A stretch of DNA of 54,101 nucleotides, taken from the NCBI GenBank assembly GCA_023435985.1, contig JAEZKY010000116.1, forward strand, positions 1 through 54,101, written 5' to 3'. Numbering within the stretch: the stretch's first letter is position 1; every line of letters begins with the position of its first letter. The notes below the pieces were generated by a model that made no database searches, was not told the origin of the DNA, and saw only the letters and a list, made by a program, of their open reading frames with translations. Of the stretch, positions 16,905 through 24,422 are shown piece by piece. Source of the DNA: Bacillota bacterium. Lineage in GTDB: Bacteria; Bacillota; Clostridia; Clostridiales; Clostridiaceae. A program made the position numbers and the translations under genes.

Positions 16905-17906
16905 ATGACAACTACAATTAAAGATATAGCGAAAGTGCTTGGTATATCTCACTCAACTGTTTCAAGAGTATTAACTGGTTCTAAATCTGTGAGTGAAGAC
17001 ACTAGAGAAAAAGTATTAAAAGCAGTGAAAGAATTAAATTATATTCCCAACATGAATGCTAGGAGTTTAAAAATAGATAAAGCTTATAATATAGGCGTGT
17101 TTTTTTCAACTATAGATAATGGAACTTCGCCATTTGTATTTCAGACGGTAATACATAATGTGTATAGAAATATAGATAGGAAATATAATGTTATTGTAAA
17201 AGGAATAGATATGCATGAGGAACAAACAATAAATCCTAAAAATTATGATGGAATATTAGTAGTAAGTCAGAAAGAAGCTGATGATAACTTTATAAAAGAA
17301 ATTATAGATAATAATATACCAATTGTTGTTATAAATAGAAAGATAGAATATGATGTAGTAAATGTATATACGGATGAAAGTATAGGTACTTATAAAGGTG
17401 TAGAAGAGCTTATAAAGAAAGGACATAAAAATATTGCTATTATTGAAGGTGCAGAAGATTTTGATTCTACAAAGATGCGAAGAAAAGGATATTTAGAGGC
17501 TTTTGAAGATTATGGAATTAATGTAGATGATGATTTAATAGTGAATGGAGATTTTAGTGTTAGGAGTGGATATATAAAAGCTAAAGAACTTATTAAAAGA
17601 GAGAAAGATTTTTCAGCTATATTTGCTTTTAATGATGAGATGGCGGCAGGTGCAATAAAAGCTCTTGCTGAAGAAGGGATAAGAGTACCAGACGATATTT
17701 CGATATTGGGTTTTGATAGAAATGAAATTGGACAGTTTATTACACCAAGCATTACTTCAATTAAGAGACCCATAGGTGAAATATCTAAGGTTGCAATTGA
17801 TTTATTATTACAGCTTATAAATAATGAAAATAATATAATCGATAAAAAGATATATATGGAATCTAAGTTGGAAATCGGCAATTCCATTAAACAATGTAAA
17901 AGGTAA
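16905..17906 (+). CDS. LacI family transcriptional regulator
   Basis: 333 residues. The N-terminal helix-turn-helix (TTIKDIAKVLGISHSTVSRV) and hinge helix region NARSLK are followed by a periplasmic-binding-like sensor domain with FDSTKMRRKGYLEAF and AIFAFNDEMAAGAIKAL. The central CG operator found at 15901 and 18097 suits this family. Its neighbours (isomerase-like, kduI) suggest a hexuronate or pectin-derived inducer, in the manner of KdgR-type LacI proteins. GGAGG precedes the ATG. Confidence 0.9.
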   Translation: MTTTIKDIAKVLGISHSTVSRVLTGSKSVSEDTREKVLKAVKELNYIPNMNARSLKIDKAYNIGVFFSTIDNGTSPFVFQTVIHNVYRNIDRKYNVIVKGIDMHEEQTINPKNYDGILVVSQKEADDNFIKEIIDNNIPIVVINRKIEYDVVNVYTDESIGTYKGVEELIKKGHKNIAIIEGAEDFDSTKMRRKGYLEAFEDYGINVDDDLIVNGDFSVRSGYIKAKELIKREKDFSAIFAFNDEMAAGAIKALAEEGIRVPDDISILGFDRNEIGQFITPSITSIKRPIGEISKVAIDLLLQLINNENNIIDKKIYMESKLEIGNSIKQCKR

Positions 17907-18052
17907 ATAGTTAAGGCTAAAGACATCATATCAGCAATATGTAAATTATTGAATAGATATGATGTTTTAAGCCTTAATTTAATGGCTAAAATAGCTAATT
18001 CGTATATTTTAAATATATCTCTATTATACAAATTAAAAATTCACTTATGGTA

Positions 18053-18081
18053 TTGAAATTATTTACATAAAAATATATAAT
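18053..18081 (+). promoter_or_regulatory. kduI promoter
   Basis: TTGAAA at 18053-18058, a 17-bp spacer and TATAAT at 18076-18081. The predicted start near 18088 puts the operator at 18097-18110 just downstream, a position for roadblock repression. Confidence 0.6.
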
Positions 18082-18096
18082 ATACTTAACAATAAA

Positions 18097-18110
18097 GGCA
18101 CACGTGTGCC
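18097..18110. promoter_or_regulatory. LacI-type operator copy 2 (14-bp perfect palindrome)
   Basis: GGCACACGTGTGCC is a perfect palindrome centred on CG, 25 bp before kduI. It shares ACACGTGTGC with the site at 15903. Confidence 0.75.
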
Positions 18111-18134
18111 CAAGGCAAAAAGGAGAGAAAAGTT

Positions 18135-18971
18135 ATGAAGATGGAAATCAGATATTCAAATCATCCAGAGGATTCAAAACATTATGATACAGAAGCATTG
18201 AGAAGACATTATTTAGTTGAAAAGGTATTTGTAGAAGATGAAGTAAACTTAGTTTATAGTCATAATGATAGAATTATATTTGGTGGGGTTACACCAGTAA
18301 AACAAACATTAAAACTTGGAGCTTCTAAAGAATTAGGTACAGATTATTTTCTAGAAAGAAGAGAACTTGGAGTTATTAATGTAGGTGGAGAAGGAACTAT
18401 TATAACAGACGGAGAAGAATATAATCTAAAATATAGAGATGGATTATATGTTGGACAAGGCGTTAAAAATATAGAATTTAGATCAGCTGATCCCAAAGAT
18501 CCAGCTAAATTCTACATAAATTCAGCACCTGCTCTTAAATCATATCCTACAGTTAAAATTGACTTAGAAAAAGCTAATAAAATCAAATGTGGCGATGAAA
18601 TTAATATGAATAAGAGAACTATAAATCAATATGTTCATCCTGCAGTTTGCCAAAGTTGTCAATTAGTAATGGGATTAACAATATTAGAACCAGGAAGTGG
18701 GTGGAATACAATGCCATGCCATACTCATGAAAGACGTATGGAAGTGTATTTATATCTTAATGTTCCAGAAGATCAAGCAGTATTCCACTTTATGGGAGAA
18801 GGACAAGAAACAAGACATATAGTGATGAAGAATGAACAGGCAGTGATTTCACCAAGCTGGTCAATTCATTCAGGAATTGGAACACAAAATTATTCATTTA
18901 TATGGGGAATGTGTGGAGAAAACCAAACATTTGATGATATGGATCACATTAAAATAGAAGATATGAGATAA
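18135..18971 (+). CDS. kduI: 5-dehydro-4-deoxy-D-glucuronate isomerase
   Basis: 278 residues, cupin-fold isomerase that converts 5-keto-4-deoxyuronate to 2,5-diketo-3-deoxygluconate in pectin and hexuronate breakdown. The zinc ligands are His196, His198, Glu203 (MPCHTHERRMEVY) and His245 (SWSIHSGIGT), at the positions known for the family. AAGGAG is 10 bases before the first ATG; a second ATG two codons on is also possible. kduD, the usual partner dehydrogenase, is not in this window. It ends in a strong terminator. Confidence 0.94.
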   Translation: MKMEIRYSNHPEDSKHYDTEALRRHYLVEKVFVEDEVNLVYSHNDRIIFGGVTPVKQTLKLGASKELGTDYFLERRELGVINVGGEGTIITDGEEYNLKYRDGLYVGQGVKNIEFRSADPKDPAKFYINSAPALKSYPTVKIDLEKANKIKCGDEINMNKRTINQYVHPAVCQSCQLVMGLTILEPGSGWNTMPCHTHERRMEVYLYLNVPEDQAVFHFMGEGQETRHIVMKNEQAVISPSWSIHSGIGTQNYSFIWGMCGENQTFDDMDHIKIEDMR

Positions 18972-19008
18972 TTATATTTTAGGTAATAGGCTATAGAAAT
19001 TTTGGAGT

Positions 19009-19053
19009 GGGTGCCTCAAGATGACTTTTGATCATTTTGAGGCACCCGTTTGT
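19009..19053 (+). terminator. Terminator downstream of kduI
   Basis: Stem GGGTGCCTCAA...TTGAGGCACCC with an extended upper stem is followed by GTTTGTTCT. Confidence 0.8.
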
Positions 19054-19170
19054 TCTAAATAAATATTTTACTTTATTGCATCATATTTTAAGTGAATGTA
19101 AGAAAGAGTATTTCTTAATTTGATTTAAAGATATTAATAGGTAATGAAAAATAATTATACATGGAGTTTT

Positions 19171-19225
19171 TTTAATCGTAAGTGCCCTTGTGAAGGTATC
19201 AATCATAAGGGCACTTACGATTAAA
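19171..19225. repeat. Perfect 19-bp inverted repeat upstream of the COG0523 promoter
   Basis: The arms at 19171-19189 and 19207-19225 are exact complements around a 17-nt loop. T runs precede rather than follow it, so it is not a terminator in either direction. It ends 23 bp before the promoter -35 (19248), so it lies outside that transcript. The arms contain TCGTAA and TTACGA, as Zur boxes do, but 33 bp apart instead of 3. Confidence 0.6.
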
Positions 19226-19247
19226 TAATAGTTTACTTATATCTGTA

Positions 19248-19276
19248 TTGACAGTATTGAATTTTAAGCGTAGGAT
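19248..19276 (+). promoter_or_regulatory. Candidate promoter of the COG0523 gene
   Basis: TTGACA at 19248-19253, a 17-bp spacer and TAGGAT at 19271-19276, about 100 bp before the gene. Confidence 0.5.
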
Positions 19277-19379
19277 AAAAATAAAAAAGATATGTGGGAA
19301 TTATTCTCAATAGGTTAACAGTAATTAATAAAAATATTAATTAAATATATATAAATTTATATTAAGGAAGGGTTTTCAA

Positions 19380-20477
19380 ATGACAAAAATAGATATTATT
19401 TCAGGATTTCTCGGAGCAGGAAAAACTACATTAATTAAAAAATTAATTCAAGAAGCTTTTAATGGCGAAAAGCTTATGATAATTGAAAATGAATTTGGTG
19501 AAATAGGAATAGATGGTGGATTTTTAAATAATTCAGGAATTGAAATTACTGAAATGAATTCAGGATGTATTTGTTGTTCATTAGTAGGTGATTTTGGAGT
19601 TGCACTAAAAGATGCATTAGCAAAGTATTCTCCAGAACGTATAATAATAGAACCATCAGGAGTGGGAAAATTATCAGATGTAATTAGGGCTGTAGAAAGT
19701 ATAAAGGATGAAACACCTATAAAGCTTAATAGCTTTACTGCAGTAGTTGATGCAGTAAAATGTAAAATGTATATGAATAATTTTGGAGAGTTTTTTAATA
19801 ATCAAATTGAAAATGCGAACACAATTGTTTTAAGCCGTACACAAAAGCTCTCAGAAGAAAAACTAGAATTGTGTGTATCTCAAATAAGAGAGCACAATAG
19901 TGATGCTTCCATAATAACTACAAATTGGGATGAAATAAGTGGAAAACAAATTCTTCAGGCAATGGAAAAAGAAAATTCTCTTGAGAAAGAACTTTTAAAT
20001 GAAGAAAAGCATCATGAACATCATCAGCATGGTGAAGAATGTAGTTGCCACGATCATGAGCATCACCATCATCATGATGAAGAATGCGACTGTCATGATC
20101 ATGAACATCATAATCATGATGAAGAATGTAGCTGCCATGATCATGAACATCACCAGCATGATGAAAACTGCAATTGTCATAATCATGAACATCATCATGC
20201 AGATGAAGTATTTACAAGCTGGGGGATAGAAACACCAAGAAAGTATTCTAAAACAGAATTAGATGAAATTTTAAAAACTTTAGCTGATTCTTCAGAGTAT
20301 GGAATTATCTTAAGAGCAAAAGGAATAATACCTTGCAGCGAAGGCGGATGGATTAATTTTGATTTAGTTCCAGGAGAATATGAAATACGTGAAGGTAAAC
20401 CAGATTACACAGGAAGAGTGTGTGTTATAGGAACTAATATTAATAAAACTAAAATAGAAGAACTATTTCATATATAA
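19380..20477 (+). CDS. COG0523 metallochaperone-type GTPase with His-rich linker
   Basis: 365 residues. P-loop GFLGAGKTT (residues 9-17) and the hallmark metal site CICC (Cys63, 65, 66) are present. Between the GTPase and C-terminal domains (about residues 206-282) is a tandem His/Cys/Asp-rich linker with repeats of CxCHDHEHH, likely binding several metal ions. COG0523 proteins deliver zinc or other metals to client proteins. The downstream gene is a related GTPase. The metal (zinc, nickel or cobalt) is not determined by sequence. GGAAGG lies before the ATG. Confidence 0.9.
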   Translation: MTKIDIISGFLGAGKTTLIKKLIQEAFNGEKLMIIENEFGEIGIDGGFLNNSGIEITEMNSGCICCSLVGDFGVALKDALAKYSPERIIIEPSGVGKLSDVIRAVESIKDETPIKLNSFTAVVDAVKCKMYMNNFGEFFNNQIENANTIVLSRTQKLSEEKLELCVSQIREHNSDASIITTNWDEISGKQILQAMEKENSLEKELLNEEKHHEHHQHGEECSCHDHEHHHHHDEECDCHDHEHHNHDEECSCHDHEHHQHDENCNCHNHEHHHADEVFTSWGIETPRKYSKTELDEILKTLADSSEYGIILRAKGIIPCSEGGWINFDLVPGEYEIREGKPDYTGRVCVIGTNINKTKIEELFHI

Positions 20478-20575
20478 GATTACATAATAGAAAACAACCT
20501 CAATAATTGAATTATAAATTTTATTATGTAATTTAGGTATGTAATGCAATACATGAAGAAAGAAGGCGTAAACTT

Positions 20576-21514
20576 ATGACGGATGTACCAGTTTTTCTTA
20601 TTACTGGTTTTTTAGAAGGTGGTAAAACTACCTTTATTAAAGAAATATTTAATGATCCAGATTTTGCACAAGGAGAAAAAATTACTTTAATTGTTTGTGA
20701 AAGTGGTATAGAAGAATATGAAAGAGATTTTTTAAATGAAAATAATATTACATTAGTCAATATCAATACTCAAGAAGACTTAACAGATTCATTTTTAAAA
20801 GAATGTAATAAGAATACGAAGCCAAGTAAAGTCTTAATAGAATATAATGGTATGTGGCAATTCGATGTTATAGAAAAGATAAATTTTCCAGAGAAGTGGG
20901 AGTTTGCTCAAATAATAACACCTATTGATGCTAGTACGTTTGAGGGTTATATGGGAAATATGAAGTCTCTTATTATGGAACAGTTTAAGAATTCAGATTT
21001 GATTATTTTTAATAGGTGCAATGAAAAAACAGATAAACTGAAGTTTAGGAATAGTACAAAGGCTATTAATGCAAGAGCAAACATAATTTTTGAGTTAGAA
21101 AATGGTGAAATTGATGATAGTCCACTAGAATTACCTTTTGATATAAATGCTAAAGTAATTAAATTTAAGGATTATGATTTTGGTGTATGGTATCTAGATG
21201 TGACAGAATCACCAGAAAAGTATGAAGGAAAGAATGTAAAAATAAAAGGAATTGCATTAAGTCATCCTAAGTATCCTAAGAATGTTTTTGCCTTTGGAAG
21301 AAATGCTATGACATGCTGCGAAGATGATATTTCTTTCTTAGGGCTTTTATGTCAAAGCAATAAAACAGTGAATTTTAAAGATAAAGAATGGGTTGAGATA
21401 GAAGGCGTAATACATAAAAAGTTTATACCTCAAGAGCAAAGAGAAATTCCATTTATAGCTATAAAAGACTATAAAGTAATAAATAAAATTGAAGATGAGT
21501 TAGTATATTTTTAG
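20576..21514 (+). CDS. CobW-like GTPase lacking CxCC, fused to a YcgQ/DUF1980-like domain
   Basis: 312 residues. The N-terminal half has a P-loop GFLEGGKTT (residues 11-19) and CobW-like fold, but the CxCC region is replaced by a segment reading NINTQEDL. The C-terminal 110 residues (from about 195) resemble the TIGR03943/YcgQ domain, with FGRNAMTCCEDDISFLGLLC carrying Cys that could bind metal. YcgQ proteins normally pair with YcgR permeases; none is present here. It follows the His-rich GTPase by 98 bp on the same strand, so joint function in metal homeostasis is likely. Confidence 0.75.
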   Translation: MTDVPVFLITGFLEGGKTTFIKEIFNDPDFAQGEKITLIVCESGIEEYERDFLNENNITLVNINTQEDLTDSFLKECNKNTKPSKVLIEYNGMWQFDVIEKINFPEKWEFAQIITPIDASTFEGYMGNMKSLIMEQFKNSDLIIFNRCNEKTDKLKFRNSTKAINARANIIFELENGEIDDSPLELPFDINAKVIKFKDYDFGVWYLDVTESPEKYEGKNVKIKGIALSHPKYPKNVFAFGRNAMTCCEDDISFLGLLCQSNKTVNFKDKEWVEIEGVIHKKFIPQEQREIPFIAIKDYKVINKIEDELVYF

Positions 21515-21539
21515 AGCTTAACGTAAGCTTATGAGAAAA

Positions 21540-21566
21540 CTCTCCTAGAACTAGGAGAGCTTTTCT
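21540..21566. terminator. Bidirectional terminator
   Basis: A nine-bp perfect stem (CTCTCCTAG/CTAGGAGAG, 21540-21559) is followed by CTTTTCTT on plus and TTTTCTC on minus. It separates the COG0523 operon from the convergent micropeptide. Confidence 0.75.
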
Positions 21567-21569
21567 TAA

Positions 21570-21653
21570 TTAGTGAAGTAAATTCTTTTCAAATTCAGTT
21601 TTTAATTTTTCTAGTTTTCCTCTTGCTTCTGGAACCAAAGGCTGTCTACTCAT
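21570..21653 (-). CDS. SASP-like 27-residue micropeptide
   Basis: It begins MSRQPLVPEARGKLEKLKTE and ends FEKNLLH, 27 residues. It matches the N-terminal part of alpha/beta-type small acid-soluble spore proteins, such as the one at 23766 (RNRTVIPEAKAGLSRLKTEV), but stops just after the TEF where the GPR protease site would continue. GGAGGTG is ideally placed upstream and a terminator follows the stop, so it looks like a real transcription unit rather than debris. A weak hairpin with a T run (21694-21736, minus sense) lies upstream. The C-terminal DNA-binding half of a SASP is missing. Confidence 0.6.
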   Translation of the reverse strand: MSRQPLVPEARGKLEKLKTEFEKNLLH

Positions 21654-21693
21654 ATTTAACACCTCCATGTTAATATTAATTTAATATTTTTAA

Positions 21694-21736
21694 GAAAAAA
21701 TATACTCAAGAGTTTTATAAATTTAGGTTGAGTATA
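21694..21736 (-). terminator. Hairpin with T run upstream of the micropeptide
   Basis: The 9-bp arms TATACTCAA (21701-21709) and TTGAGTATA (21728-21736) are followed, on the minus strand, by TTTTTTCTT. The stem is A+T-rich and would be weak. It may be an attenuator or a chance structure. Confidence 0.35.
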
Positions 21737-21866
21737 GTTTAATGAATTTTAACTTAAAATGCATATATTTATACTTAAAATCATTATGTATTATGTTGTA
21801 ATTTCAATAAAGAAATATTATGATTAGGTTATAGGAAATAAATGTAAAAGAAAGGGGCGCATTTAT

Positions 21867-22613
21867 ATGAGAAAGTACGATTTAGTTAAGGACAAAGTCG
21901 ATTCAAGAGATTTAATGTATGGTAAAAGGCATGCTGTGGAAATTGAAACACTTCCAGAAAAAATTGATCTTAGGAAAAAGTGTTCACCAGTTGTAGATCA
22001 GGGGCAGTTAGGGAGTTGTACTGCAAATGCAATTGTTTCAGGACTCAGGGAATTTATGCTCTTAAATGATAAGAGTAACAAGTTTGAAAGATTATCTAGG
22101 CTTTTTTTATACTGGTGGGAAAGAGAGTTAGAAGGAACTGTTTATAGAGATAGTGGGGCATCTCTTAGAGACGGAATGAAAGTCTTAAAAAAGGAAGGAG
22201 TCTGCTTAGAGGTTTCATGGCCCTATGATATAAAAACTTTTGAAAATTCTCCTACTGAAAAAGAGCTGAAAGAGGCAAAAAACTATACAATTTCAGGATA
22301 TCAAAGAATAAAGTCAATTGATGAGATTAAACATGCTTTACTAATTGATCATTTGGTAGTATTCGGAATGACTGTATATGAATCTTTTGAAACTGTTGGA
22401 ACTGATGGTATTGTACCAGTGCCAAAGGATGGAGAAAAAGAACTTGGTGGACATGCTCTATGCATTGTAGGATATGATGATAATTTTAATAATGGAAGTT
22501 TCATTGTTAGAAACTCTTGGGGAGATGCATGGGGGGATGAAGGATATTGCTATATATCTTATAGTATGTTCAAATATCTAATGGATATCTGGACTGTTAA
22601 GATAGGAGCATAA
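21867..22613 (+). CDS. Papain-family (C1) cysteine peptidase, no signal peptide
   Basis: 248 residues. Catalytic Cys51 (DQGQLGSCTAN), His196 (GGHALCIVGYDD) and Asn216 (VRNSWGDAWGDEGY) are all present, with Gln46 forming the oxyanion hole. There is no signal peptide and only a short prosegment-like start (RKYDLVKDKVDSRDLMYG), so it is predicted cytoplasmic or spore-associated. Bacterial C1 proteases of this size occur in clostridia. GAAAGGGG lies before the ATG. Its substrate is unknown. Confidence 0.88.
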   Translation: MRKYDLVKDKVDSRDLMYGKRHAVEIETLPEKIDLRKKCSPVVDQGQLGSCTANAIVSGLREFMLLNDKSNKFERLSRLFLYWWERELEGTVYRDSGASLRDGMKVLKKEGVCLEVSWPYDIKTFENSPTEKELKEAKNYTISGYQRIKSIDEIKHALLIDHLVVFGMTVYESFETVGTDGIVPVPKDGEKELGGHALCIVGYDDNFNNGSFIVRNSWGDAWGDEGYCYISYSMFKYLMDIWTVKIGA

Positions 22614-22715
22614 TAAGAAATGTAGAAGATTGTTAGAGAAAGTATAGATATCATAGAAAGTTAATAAAATAAAAAATTATTATTATATTTTTTAAATTAA
22701 CATAGTTTTTGTAAT

Positions 22716-22762
22716 AAATGCTTAACTAGTAGAATTATTCTATTGTGGTTAGGCATTTTTTA
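22716..22762 (+). terminator. Terminator downstream of the C1 peptidase
   Basis: A stem with G-U pairs (ATGCTTAACTA with TGGTTAGGCAT) is followed by TTTTTTAT. Confidence 0.65.
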
Positions 22763-22897
22763 TAATTATTTAAAAAGGTTTAAGAAAATAAATATAATCC
22801 TAAGAATAGCAACAATAGAATAATTTTTTAATTAAAGAAGATAATAATGCTAGTTATAAAAAATTATAGATAAAAATAATGAATAGGATGGTAATTT

Positions 22898-23569
22898 ATG
22901 AAAGCATATAAAATAAAAATAACATTAGAGGGAAGCGAACCACTAATATGGAGGCGCGTAATAGTTCCAGCAGAAATTACATTTAAAAGATTGCATGATA
23001 TAATTCAACTTTCTATGGGATGGAGTAATTGCCATCTATATGATTTTAATCTTACAGAGGAAAAATTGAGAATAACTGGTGATGAAGAAGCGATTGCTGA
23101 ATATGAAATGTATTCGAAAATTAAACTAACAAAGAGAAATGATCCATATGGTTTTATTGCAAATTTATTAGAGATAGAACCAAAACTAAGTAGCAAGATT
23201 AAAATAGATAAGTATTTAACTCAAAATCTTAACATTGCATACATATATGATCTAGGTGAATACTGGAAACATGAAATAGCTTTAGAAGAGAAAGTTGAAG
23301 ATTATGAATATGAGTATCCAGTGTGTCTAGAAGGAGAAGGGGCATGTCCGCCAGAGGATATAGGAGGGATATGCGGGTATATGGAATTTTTAGAAATTAT
23401 AAACGATGAAAAGCATCCAGAATATGAAGAAACAAAGGAATGGCTAGGTAGTCAAAACTATAATGGTGTATTTGATATTGAAAAAACTAATATTCATTTA
23501 ACAGACATGTTTTTACGGAAAAATTCAAGGAGTAAAAAATATTATGGAGAATGGATTAAAACGTCATAA
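22898..23569 (+). CDS. Plasmid pRiA4b ORF-3 family protein
   Basis: 223 residues. The N-terminal LEGSEPLIWRRVIVP motif is followed by FKRLHDIIQLSMGWSNCHLYDF. A YIYDLGEYWKHEI segment and the Cys/Pro-rich CLEGEGACPPEDIGG end are the hallmarks of the family, often annotated as IS1096 passenger TnpR-like. Its function is unknown and it is widely dispersed, often with mobile DNA, although no transposase is beside it here. The first ATG after the spacer is used; the Shine-Dalgarno is weak (GGATGG). Confidence 0.85.
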   Translation: MKAYKIKITLEGSEPLIWRRVIVPAEITFKRLHDIIQLSMGWSNCHLYDFNLTEEKLRITGDEEAIAEYEMYSKIKLTKRNDPYGFIANLLEIEPKLSSKIKIDKYLTQNLNIAYIYDLGEYWKHEIALEEKVEDYEYEYPVCLEGEGACPPEDIGGICGYMEFLEIINDEKHPEYEETKEWLGSQNYNGVFDIEKTNIHLTDMFLRKNSRSKKYYGEWIKTS

Positions 23570-23765
23570 CTTTAATTTTAATGAAATTTAATAATTGATG
23601 TCATGTTTATTAAAATAAGTTTAATATTAAAAATTTAGAATAACAATGTCTAATATAGCGTATAATGTTATTTGTGTTAATATTCTACTAGATTATAATT
23701 TATGATAATGGTTAATATATTACTGCCAAGCAAAATAATAATTATATTTAGGGAGGTAGATTCAC

Positions 23766-23975
23766 ATGGCTTCAAGTAATAGTGGTAGAAACAGAACTGT
23801 AATTCCAGAAGCAAAGGCAGGTTTAAGCAGATTAAAAACTGAGGTTGCTTCAGAAATAGGATTAGGTAACTATGAAGGCGTAGATAAAGGTAATCTTTCT
23901 TCAAGACAAAATGGCAGCGTTGGAGGCTTCATGGTAAAACACATGATAGAAAGTTATGAACAAGGCTTAAAATAA
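23766..23975 (+). CDS. Small acid-soluble spore protein, alpha/beta type
   Basis: 69 residues, full length for the family. Contains PEAKAGLSRLKTEVASEIGL (the GPR protease cleavage region) and the C-terminal GGFMVKHMIESYEQ DNA-binding motif. It coats and protects spore DNA and feeds amino acids at germination. GGGAGG precedes the ATG. A possible SigG-like pair, GTATA at 23660 and TATTCTA at 23681, is spaced by 16 bases, slightly short, so I leave the promoter unassigned. Confidence 0.95.
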   Translation: MASSNSGRNRTVIPEAKAGLSRLKTEVASEIGLGNYEGVDKGNLSSRQNGSVGGFMVKHMIESYEQGLK

Positions 23976-24020
23976 TAACTTACTAAAAATACATTAAAAC
24001 GAAATTTAAACTTTTACCAT

Positions 24021-24051
24021 AAAAAGGCACTCGATAATGAGTGTCTTTTTC
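24021..24051 (+). terminator. Terminator downstream of the SASP gene
   Basis: A 12-bp stem (AAAAAGGCACTC with GAGTGTCTTTTT) with a T-rich 3' arm, 45 bp after the stop. Confidence 0.85.
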
Positions 24052-24422
24052 TAGTTATACATGAAAATATTTTGTTAAATATAAAGTAATAGAAAATGTG
24101 AAAATCATATAAATGATGATTTTTATGAAATTGTTATTTCCGTAAAGCAGATTGTAACAAGAAAGGAAATATTAAAATTGATCATTTTATAACAGAAAAA
24201 TAGTGGGTTGTGTAATATAAACTCTTATTTTGTGCTAAAATAGAGTTATAATGCATTCTTTGGATTATTTATGATATTATATAGAGAGGGTTTATTTCTT
24301 TTCATGTAACTTTATGACCTGTATAAAGTGATAAGTAATAAGTATGCGGGTGTTTTTAGAAGATGACATGTAATAAAGAGAAAATGATAATAAAATAAAT
24401 AAGTAATATGAGGGAGAGAGAC
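24052..24422. other. A+T-rich spacer upstream of the coiled-coil gene
   Basis: About 370 bases without a credible gene, RNA or repeat. I see no clear promoter other than generic A+T-rich -10-like strings. Confidence 0.5.

Noticed and set aside
19995..20229. Met/Ile-rich frames inside the His-rich linker, both strands
   Set aside because: They are shadows of the CxCHDHEHH repeats in other frames and have no start signals.
23660..23687. SigG-like promoter for the SASP gene
   Set aside because: Elements GTATA and TATTCTA match well but the 16-base spacing is short for SigG, so I did not call it.
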